Assembly (NCBI GenBank): GCA_016283605.1
Contig: JAEENF010000245.1
Span: 1-24,550 of the forward strand
Direction of reading: 5' to 3'
Length of the DNA stretch: 24,550 nt
DNA from: Prevotella sp.
Lineage (GTDB): Bacteria; Bacteroidota; Bacteroidia; Bacteroidales; Bacteroidaceae
Below are positions 15,921 through 22,214 of this stretch, piece by piece. The notes under the pieces were generated by a model. The model searched no databases. It was not told where the DNA came from and saw only the letters and a program-made list of their open reading frames with translations. Every line of letters begins with the position of its first letter. Within the stretch, counting starts at the first letter, position 1. Made by a program: the position numbers and the translations under genes.

Positions 15921-15928
15921 CAAAATTA
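15921..15928 (-). promoter_or_regulatory. Probable -7 box for the thioredoxin-like gene
   Basis: Minus-strand TAATTTTG matches TAnnTTTG, 26 bases before the ATG at 15894. I see no clear TTTG box at the expected distance upstream. The 226-base divergent gap (15895-16120) holds this and a promoter for the nitroreductase gene and nothing else I can identify. Confidence 0.5.
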
Positions 15929-16029
15929 CAATATATTGGGGAGAAATGATATACTTTAGCGATGGTTTTAAGAGAATTTAGATAAAAATGTCCTGTTAAC
16001 AATTATTATGTCCGAAAAGTGGGCAATAT

Positions 16030-16061
16030 TTTGGAGGTTTGGAATATATTTTGTACATTCG
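16030..16061 (+). promoter_or_regulatory. Possible promoter of the nitroreductase gene
   Basis: TTTG at 16030-16033, 20 bases, TACATTCG at 16054-16061, one mismatch from TAnnTTTG. This would leave a leader of about 50 bases before ATG 16121. Confidence 0.4.
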
Positions 16062-16120
16062 CCCTCAAAATTTGAGAAAACAACAACTCTGTCTTACATA
16101 TACTTAAAAAGTGAACGATT

Positions 16121-16726
16121 ATGAAGAAGACTATTTTATGCCTTATGGCAATGATGGGTTTAATGACTGTTTCAGCCCAACAGAAAGTAGAAAATGATGC
16201 TCAGGTCGCTATTAACAACATCATGACGCGCACCAGCATCCGACAGTACACCAATGAGCCAATCTCGAAGGCCGACATCGAGACGATGCTCCGTGCAGGT
16301 ATGGCTGCGCCTACAGCCGTCAACAAGCAACCATGGCATTTTGCAGCTGTTACAGACAAGACTAAGTTGGCCGAACTTGCTGGTCGTAGAGGCATAATCA
16401 AGCAGGCAGGTGTTGCCATTGTTGTTTGTGGTAATCTGGACAAGGCTATGCAGGGACCGGCTCAGGCTTTCTGGATTCAAGACTGCTCGGCAGCTACAGA
16501 GAATATTCTACTGGCAGCCAACGCTCTGGGCCTTGGTGCTGTATGGACAGGCTGTTATCCGATGGATGACCGTGTAGCTGAGGTTTCCAAGGTGCTAAAG
16601 CTGCCAGAGACCATCGTACCTCTATGCGTTATCGTCATAGGTCATCCAGCAGAGCAGCCTAAACCAAAGGATAAGTGGAAGCCTGAAAACGTGTCGTATA
16701 ACGAGTATGGTGGAAAAGCAGAATGA
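16121..16726 (+). CDS. Exported nitroreductase family protein
   Basis: FMN-dependent oxidoreductase fold that uses NAD(P)H to reduce quinones, nitro groups or similar compounds. Seen: RTSIRQYTNEPI at about 37-48 (FMN phosphate contacts), APTAVNKQPWHF at 63-74, and the late GLGAVWTGCYP at about 137-147. Length of 201 residues fits. Unusually for this family it has a clear Sec signal peptide (MKKTILCLMAMMGLMTVSA, cleavage near SAQ), so the enzyme is placed in the periplasm, where the source of reduced cofactor is not obvious. It stands alone, divergent from the thioredoxin-like gene. The substrate is unknown. Confidence 0.88.
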   Translation: MKKTILCLMAMMGLMTVSAQQKVENDAQVAINNIMTRTSIRQYTNEPISKADIETMLRAGMAAPTAVNKQPWHFAAVTDKTKLAELAGRRGIIKQAGVAIVVCGNLDKAMQGPAQAFWIQDCSAATENILLAANALGLGAVWTGCYPMDDRVAEVSKVLKLPETIVPLCVIVIGHPAEQPKPKDKWKPENVSYNEYGGKAE

Positions 16727-16837
16727 TTGGAATCTCTTGGGGAAAGATGCACTTCCGTTTAGCAAAACTGACTCTGTCACCGTTCGGTATGGAGGTCGTA
16801 TAGTTCATGAACAAAGACGAGAAGCGTGAATTACAGT

Positions 16838-17404
16838 TTACTCTTCTTTATTCTCTTCCATCCGGCATATCTTGTGCGTTTCCTTGCGAGCCTCTCGCCA
16901 GCTGGGGAAATACTTGTCCATGAGAGCATGGAAGCGGGCGTTGTGACTTGGTTCCAAGAGGTGACATAGTTCGTGAACAACTACATGTTCGACACACCAT
17001 TCCGGTAACAGTAGAACGTAGGCAGAGATACAGATGCTCCGGTCTTTGATGTTGCACTGGCCCCAGCGCGAGATAGTGGGTTTGTAATAGATGATGCTTG
17101 GCTGGACACCCATTTCTTTGGAATGTTTTTCCACCATCGGCTCTACTAATGCTTTCAATCGTCTCAATGCTTCGTCGGTTTGGGCGCGAGTGACCAAAGG
17201 CAGTTTATTGAAGAACTCTGCCCGTCGTTTCTGTCTTTCGTAAGTCTTCTTCCTTGCATGGTCAATCCACTCACGGTGCTCATCAATGAACGTCATCACC
17301 TTTTCGCGAGGCATTCCGATGGGAACCGACACATGCACATCACCATTCTTTACGATGCGCATAGATAATCGACTTGTCCGCCTGTATGTTACCTGTATCG
17401 CCAT
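16838..17404 (-). CDS. YgjP-type zinc metallopeptidase (DUF45)
   Basis: Cytoplasmic protein of the M48-related DUF45/YgjP family; the biological substrate is not established. Zinc motif HELCH at residues 144-148 with a further His154 in EPSHNARF, and the preceding family segment SRWGQCNIKDRSICIS at 112-127 (usual form RWGSC). 188 residues, slightly shorter than the E. coli-type relatives of about 230. No signal peptide. Its ATG (17404-17402) overlaps the stop codon of the upstream phosphatase gene by one base (TAATG), so the two are very likely translationally coupled. Confidence 0.87.
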   Translation of the reverse strand: MAIQVTYRRTSRLSMRIVKNGDVHVSVPIGMPREKVMTFIDEHREWIDHARKKTYERQKRRAEFFNKLPLVTRAQTDEALRRLKALVEPMVEKHSKEMGVQPSIIYYKPTISRWGQCNIKDRSICISAYVLLLPEWCVEHVVVHELCHLLEPSHNARFHALMDKYFPSWREARKETHKICRMEENKEE

Positions 17405-17871
17405 TACTTAACCAACTGATCTAATAGGGCTTGGCAGCCCTCTAGTACATCGCGCCAAGTGGTCTCGAAGTTTCCCGTGTACCATGGGTCTGCCACGTCG
17501 CCTGGTCGCTTGGTGAAGTCCATCAGCATCACGATCTTCCCTTCCGGGTCGCCACCGCAGATGTTCCTCATGTTACGGATGTTCCACGAGTCCATGCCTA
17601 TCAGCAGGTCGTAGCGTTCGTAGTCCGAGCGCGTCATCTGCCGTGCCGTCTTACCTGCACAGCCAATACCGTGTTCCGCCAGTTTCCGTCGGGCTGGGGG
17701 ATAGACGCTATTGCCTATCTCCTCTGTCGAGGTGGCAGCCGACTCAATCATGAAACTGTTCTCCAGCCCCGCTTTCTTCACCAAATCCTTCATCACAAAC
17801 TCTGCCATCGGGCTTCGGCAGATGTTCCCGTGACAGACGAAGAGTATTCTTTTCTTTGTATCCTTACTCAT
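17404..17871 (-). CDS. Low-molecular-weight protein tyrosine phosphatase
   Basis: Cytoplasmic phosphatase that hydrolyses phosphotyrosine through a cysteinyl-phosphate intermediate. Catalytic loop C-x5-R is Cys13 to Arg19 in VCHGNICRSP near the N-terminus; the general acid is Asp128 in DPWY (usually DPYY). 155 residues, family-typical. The frame extends four codons upstream to a TTG at 17883, but that TTG lies inside the promoter -7 box, so ATG 17871 is the start. It forms an operon with the YgjP-type metallopeptidase downstream. Family members act on tyrosine kinases of polysaccharide export or on arginine phosphorylation; nothing in this window tells which. Confidence 0.9.
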   Translation of the reverse strand: MSKDTKKRILFVCHGNICRSPMAEFVMKDLVKKAGLENSFMIESAATSTEEIGNSVYPPARRKLAEHGIGCAGKTARQMTRSDYERYDLLIGMDSWNIRNMRNICGGDPEGKIVMLMDFTKRPGDVADPWYTGNFETTWRDVLEGCQALLDQLVK

Positions 17872-17880
17872 GTCGGGGTG

Positions 17881-17888
17881 CAAAGGTA
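17881..17888 (-). promoter_or_regulatory. -7 box of the phosphatase/metallopeptidase operon
   Basis: Minus-strand TACCTTTG matches TAnnTTTG. Transcription would begin near 17874, only a few bases before ATG 17871, giving an almost leaderless message. No clear TTTG box at the normal distance upstream. Confidence 0.6.
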
Positions 17889-17948
17889 CGAAAAAAAACT
17901 ATAATGGCGTGACGTTCATTGAAAGAATCTAGGTGTTCGTTGAAATTA

Positions 17949-17980
17949 TTTGGGCAACATCCCGATTGTCATTATCTTTG
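17949..17980 (+). promoter_or_regulatory. Promoter of the secreted-protein pair
   Basis: TTTG at 17949-17952, 20 bases, TATCTTTG at 17973-17980. The leader before ATG 18009 would be about 22 bases. Confidence 0.7.
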
Positions 17981-18008
17981 CACAATCATAACAAACTGTA
18001 ACGCAAAT

Positions 18009-18392
18009 ATGAAGAAGTTATTTTTATTCCTAACATTAATGGTGGGAACGCTGACGGCGCAGGCCGACGGATACACCTACTTGACCTTTGAGACGACAGA
18101 CGGGGCAAAGACCTCAGTGGATGTATCGTCGTTGCCAGTGACGATTAACCTAGATAATTCGACGCTTACTATTGGTAGCCAGACATTCGCGCTGGCCGAC
18201 CTGAGCAAGATGTACTTCTCGACGCAGAGCGAGACGACGGGAATAAGTGAAGAGTTAAGAGTGAATAGTGAAGAATTTGCTTCCGCTACTTTTTACGACC
18301 TGCAAGGCCATAAGGTGACTAAAGAGCAGATGAAAAAGGGTGTGTATATTGTAAAGACGACCAGCAAGACTTACAAAATCGTAATTAGATGA
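18009..18392 (+). CDS. Small secreted protein with C-terminal sorting-like domain
   Basis: 127 residues. Signal peptide at 1-20 (cleavage near AQA). Then a short beta-rich module (TFETTDGAKTSVDVSSLP to FALADLSKMYF, about residues 26-73) that resembles the N-terminus of the next protein. A linker SEELRVNSEEF at 80-90 is encoded by a DNA heptamer tract. The C-terminus, FYDLQGHKVTKEQMKKGVYIV to the end, resembles the type A sorting domain of the type IX secretion system, though truncated sorting-like tails are also common on small Bacteroidota proteins. The frame is open upstream to 17919, but ATG 18009 begins the signal peptide and follows the promoter. It overlaps the next gene by four bases (ATGA). 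Function unknown. Confidence 0.75.
   Translation: MKKLFLFLTLMVGTLTAQADGYTYLTFETTDGAKTSVDVSSLPVTINLDNSTLTIGSQTFALADLSKMYFSTQSETTGISEELRVNSEEFASATFYDLQGHKVTKEQMKKGVYIVKTTSKTYKIVIR
18246..18273. repeat. AGTKAAK heptamer tract inside a coding sequence
   Basis: Four tandem heptamers (AGTGAAG, AGTTAAG, AGTGAAT, AGTGAAG) start exactly at codon 80 of the small secreted protein and encode most of its linker between the N-terminal module and the sorting-like domain. Confidence 0.85.
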
Positions 18393-20365
18393 GACGCACA
18401 TTATTAAGCATTATTGCCCTCGTGCTGGCGATAGCAGCCTGGGGACAGACGCTGAAGATTACGACCAGCAGCGGCACGAAAGAGTATCAGGCATCGCAGG
18501 TAACAGCCAATCAGCCTGCCACATTTACTGGAGGCACCACACTGACTGTCGCTGACGACGTGTTCACCATCAGCGACATCACGAATATGCTGGTCGTCAA
18601 GAGTCAGGAGTCAGCAGTTAAAGCCAACACAGTAAACATCGTTTATAACGGCTCGACGGCTACGGTGACGATGGCCGACAATGTCTCCAACTACGTCACG
18701 GCAGAGGTGAGCGGCGCACACGTTACCATCACGCAGACAAACACTGACGCCATCGACGGCGATGAGATCACCTACGTGCTCAGCGGTTCGACCACTGACG
18801 GCTCGCTGACACTCGATGGCTCGTACAAGTGTACGGTATCGCTGGCAGGACTGACGATGACCAACCCCAGCGGTGCGGCCATCAACATCACCAACAAGAA
18901 GCGCATACAGCTCAGCGTCAAGGAGGGTACGGAGAGCACGCTCACCGACGGCACGGGTGGCAGTCAGAAGGCTTGCATCTACAGCAAGGGACAGCTGCAA
19001 CTGCAGGGCAAAGGCACGCTGAACGTGGCGGGCAATACGAAGCACGCCATCAAGAGCGGCGACTACATAACAGTTAAGAACCTGACGCTGAACATCACCA
19101 AGGCTGTCGGCGATGGCATCAGTTGTGAGGAGTACTTCCAGATGAAGAGCGGTTCTGTCACCATCAGCGGCGTGGGCGACGACGGCATCCAATGTGATTT
19201 GGGCGGCGACACCTCAACAGGCGAGACCACTGACCACGAGGATGAGGACAGCGGCAACATCTATCTGGAGGGCGGTACGCTGAACGTTACTGTGACGGCT
19301 GCTGCCGCCAAGGGCATCAAGGCCGATGGCGATATGAAGATCAGCGACGGCACCATCACTGTGAAGACTACTGGCGGTGGCGCTTGGGACAGCGACGACA
19401 AGAAGACCAAGGCATCGAGCTGCCTCAGTGCCGACGGCAATATGACCATCAGCGGCGGTACGCTCAGTCTGACCAGCACGGGCGCTGGCGGCAAGGGCAT
19501 CAACGTTGACGGAGCGCTGACAGCTAAGGGCGGCACTATGACCATCAAGACCAGCGGCAATGCCGTTGTGGCATCATCGAGCGGCACAATATCAACTATT
19601 AGCAGTTCGCAGCAACTCGACCGCTACGACAGCGACTACAAGTCGTCGCCCAAGGGCATCAAAATCGACGGTGCCATCACTATTAGCGACAATGCCGTCA
19701 TCAGCGTCACTACCACAGGTGCAGGCGGCGAGGGCATCGAGAGTAAGACCAACATCAACATTACGGGCGGACAGGTGACTGTGAACGCTTCGGACGATGC
19801 CATCAACTCGTCGTACAACGATGCGACTAAGGGAACCAGCGGTGCCGGTGACCTGACCATCAGCGGCGGCTACGTCTATGCCCGTTCCACTGGCAACGAT
19901 GGCATCGATGCCAACGGCAACTGCTACATCAAGGGTGGACTGGTCTATGCCATCGGCACCACGACGCCTGAGGTAGCTATCGATGCTAACAGCGAGGAGC
20001 AGAAGAAACTCTATGTCACTGGCGGCACCATCATCGCCATTGGCGGACTGGAGAGCGGTTCGAGTCTCACGCAGTCTTGTTACTCTACCAGTTCGTGGAA
20101 TAAGAATACTTGGTATGCGATGACTGTTGGCAGCGAGACGTTCGCCTTCCAGACACCATCCAGCGGAGGCAGTACACTCGTTGTCAGCGGAGCTTCGCAG
20201 CCCACATTGAAGAGCGGTGTTACCGTCAGCAGCGGCACGAAGATCTTCGACGGTGCAGGCTATACCGACGCAAACGTCACTGGTGGCTCCTCTGTTAACC
20301 TCTCGTCCTACACCGGCGGCGGTAGCGGTCCTGGTGGCGGTGGCGGCCCTGGTGGCTGGCACTGA
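18389..20365 (+). CDS. Secreted beta-helix carbohydrate-binding protein, Cthe_2159-like
   Basis: 658 residues, signal peptide at about 1-20 (MRRTLLSIIALVLAIAAWGQ). Residues 22-70 repeat the module seen in the preceding small protein. From about 80 the protein consists of parallel beta-helix rungs rich in G, T, S and D, with recurrent units such as KGIKADGDMKISDGTITV, KGINVDGALTAKGGTMTI and KGIKIDGAITISDNAVISV, the pattern of the DUF4353/Cthe_2159 family. The founding clostridial protein binds cellulose and polygalacturonate. The C-terminus is Gly/Pro-rich (GGGSGPGGGGGPGGWH) and has no sorting domain. The acidic turns suggest calcium sites (inference). The four-base ATGA overlap with the upstream gene implies translational coupling; a strong terminator follows. 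Confidence 0.82.
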   Translation: MRRTLLSIIALVLAIAAWGQTLKITTSSGTKEYQASQVTANQPATFTGGTTLTVADDVFTISDITNMLVVKSQESAVKANTVNIVYNGSTATVTMADNVSNYVTAEVSGAHVTITQTNTDAIDGDEITYVLSGSTTDGSLTLDGSYKCTVSLAGLTMTNPSGAAINITNKKRIQLSVKEGTESTLTDGTGGSQKACIYSKGQLQLQGKGTLNVAGNTKHAIKSGDYITVKNLTLNITKAVGDGISCEEYFQMKSGSVTISGVGDDGIQCDLGGDTSTGETTDHEDEDSGNIYLEGGTLNVTVTAAAAKGIKADGDMKISDGTITVKTTGGGAWDSDDKKTKASSCLSADGNMTISGGTLSLTSTGAGGKGINVDGALTAKGGTMTIKTSGNAVVASSSGTISTISSSQQLDRYDSDYKSSPKGIKIDGAITISDNAVISVTTTGAGGEGIESKTNINITGGQVTVNASDDAINSSYNDATKGTSGAGDLTISGGYVYARSTGNDGIDANGNCYIKGGLVYAIGTTTPEVAIDANSEEQKKLYVTGGTIIAIGGLESGSSLTQSCYSTSSWNKNTWYAMTVGSETFAFQTPSSGGSTLVVSGASQPTLKSGVTVSSGTKIFDGAGYTDANVTGGSSVNLSSYTGGGSGPGGGGGPGGWH

Positions 20366-20406
20366 TAATAAAAATGCAGCAGAGCATTGCCATGGGTAAT
20401 AAATAA

Positions 20407-20438
20407 AAAGGGTGGATACAAATTTGCATCCACCCTTT
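20407..20438. terminator. Bidirectional terminator between converging genes
   Basis: Stem AAAGGGTGGAT (20407-20417) pairs perfectly with ATCCACCCTTT (20428-20438) around a ten-base loop. A and T runs on the two flanks allow it to end transcription from both the beta-helix gene and the minus-strand lipoprotein gene. Confidence 0.88.
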
Positions 20439-20456
20439 ATTCATATCGTTAGTTTT

Positions 20457-22202
20457 TTATTTCCAACGGGCATCACCAAGTTTGGTGAAGTCAACGCCTG
20501 AGGCCTTACCGATGATGGTGAAGATACCCTGTGAGGGGTTGCTCCAAAGTGTTGATTCACTCAAGGGCAGGTCTGCCAGACCTTCCAAAGGATAGATTTT
20601 CGGATCACCCTCACCTGTGGTGTTGAGGTCTATCCAAGTGAAGTCGGTCTTATAACTGTTCTCCACATCGAGATTGTCGAGTGTACCACTCAGGAAGACA
20701 GAGCCGACAGTGCCGGCCTCGTTGGGATAGATATCACCTCCCTCAGAGTTCTCGGTCTTCATTGTCGGGCCAAAGAGGGTGTTCTTGACCTTGAGGGCTA
20801 CGTTACCTGTTCCCATGCGGAACATTGGGGTGTTGGCATTGGCCGTTGTTTCCTTCGGAGCATAGCAGAACGTACAGTTCTCTATCGTGAAGTTGATAGT
20901 CTGGACGCTGGAACGGAAGTCGCAGAGCATCACGATATTCGTGACCGTACAGTTCTTCATGGTGACGTTTCTCCAGTCGCCTTTCTTGTTGGTTGTCGTG
21001 AGCACGCCTTGATCGCCAATAGCGTTGATGACACAGTCTTCAAGTACGATGTTGTTGATGTTGTCACCGTCCTTCTGACTACGGACAACAGCACGGTAAC
21101 CAGTCATGGAACAGTTTTTGAAGGAGAGGTTGGTGATAGTAGCACCGACACCATTGATGTTGAACACCTGACGTCCACCCCAACCCTGGTCATGGTTGGT
21201 TTCTACCTCGTAGCCGCCACCAGGCATGGCCTTGTCGCTGATAAAGTCGATCTTCTCGTAGGCGATACCATACACATCCTGTCCGCTGACGATACCCATA
21301 CCGCCACCAGAACGGAAGATGGCATTGCCGGAGAGTGTCAGACCCGTCACGAACTTCACGGTCTTGGTTGTTCCAGGAATCTGTGTACCACCAGAGATCT
21401 TATAGGTCGTGCCACCTTCCAAGACGTAGGTAATATCCTGGTCTGGATTGGCAGCGACGTCAGCAGCCAACTGATCGGTAGTGATGTATGAAGCTCCGTC
21501 AGCGTTCCCACGCAGGTCGATGACTACACCGTCATACTTCTCTGCGGCAGCTGTCGTGAAGCGCTTCTTACCTTGGTATGCGCCATTCAGATAAGCCTCT
21601 ACACGGTAGGATGTCTTTTGGGTAAGCCCTTTGAAGATAATCTCCTTGGCAGCGAGGATGCTCTCTGTGAGCACGGTGTCAGCCACCAGTGAGTCATTAC
21701 TGTCCTTATAAACCTTGAGCTGAGTATAGTCGACATTGCCCCATTTGATGCGTGCCTGTGTATCAATCAGGTCTGTAGATGCGGGTGTCGTCAGCTTGGT
21801 TGGGAAGTCGGGGGTTGTCGTCGTCAGCGAGTAGGGCTTTGATGACAGTCCGCTCTTGGTGTTAGCAGAACTGATATAGACAAAGTACTCCTTGTCGTAC
21901 TCCAGATTGTCGAATCTGCAGGTTAGTTCGCTGGTTGTAATCTCCTTGGGACTGACGCTGGCATCAACAGGCTCTACCTTTACCGTATACTGGTCTGCAT
22001 CGGTGTAGTTATCCCATGTGATGACCATATAAGGCACGTTGTTGGCATCCAGACCGGTCTCAATGTTGTCGGAAGCATTGATGATAGGACGGAACAGCGC
22101 ATCGGCCTTGGTCAGGTTGTCATCGTCGCTACAACTGATGAATATCCCCGTTCCTGCTGTTACTGTAGATAACAATAACAAGGTCTTAAATATCTTTTTC
22201 AT
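20457..22202 (-). CDS. Surface lipoprotein of the SusCD locus, fibronectin-III plus DUF4957/DUF5123-like
   Basis: 581 residues. Signal with lipobox-like FISC (Cys24) followed by acidic SDDDN, typical of surface-exposed Bacteroidota lipoproteins. Two fibronectin-III-like domains at about 35-125 and 130-215 (TPDFPTKLTTPASTDLID marks the junction), then beta-helix-like repeats from about 225 (GGTTYKISGGTQIPG; ITNLSFKNCSMTGYRAVV; NIVLEDCVINAIGDQGV; NVTMKNCTVTNIVML), the layout of DUF4957/DUF5123 proteins next to SusCD pairs, including pectin loci. Probably a glycan-binding accessory protein; no catalytic residues could be identified. The frame extends to a TTG at 22214, but ATG 22202 begins the signal peptide, 12 bases after the susD stop. 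Domain names are from recognition of layout, not a search. Confidence 0.78.
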   Translation of the reverse strand: MKKIFKTLLLLSTVTAGTGIFISCSDDDNLTKADALFRPIINASDNIETGLDANNVPYMVITWDNYTDADQYTVKVEPVDASVSPKEITTSELTCRFDNLEYDKEYFVYISSANTKSGLSSKPYSLTTTTPDFPTKLTTPASTDLIDTQARIKWGNVDYTQLKVYKDSNDSLVADTVLTESILAAKEIIFKGLTQKTSYRVEAYLNGAYQGKKRFTTAAAEKYDGVVIDLRGNADGASYITTDQLAADVAANPDQDITYVLEGGTTYKISGGTQIPGTTKTVKFVTGLTLSGNAIFRSGGGMGIVSGQDVYGIAYEKIDFISDKAMPGGGYEVETNHDQGWGGRQVFNINGVGATITNLSFKNCSMTGYRAVVRSQKDGDNINNIVLEDCVINAIGDQGVLTTTNKKGDWRNVTMKNCTVTNIVMLCDFRSSVQTINFTIENCTFCYAPKETTANANTPMFRMGTGNVALKVKNTLFGPTMKTENSEGGDIYPNEAGTVGSVFLSGTLDNLDVENSYKTDFTWIDLNTTGEGDPKIYPLEGLADLPLSESTLWSNPSQGIFTIIGKASGVDFTKLGDARWK

Positions 22203-22214
22203 ATTGGTCTTCAA

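Noticed and set aside
17872..17883. TTG start four codons upstream of the phosphatase
   Set aside because: The TTG is part of the TACCTTTG promoter box, so it is probably not in the transcript.
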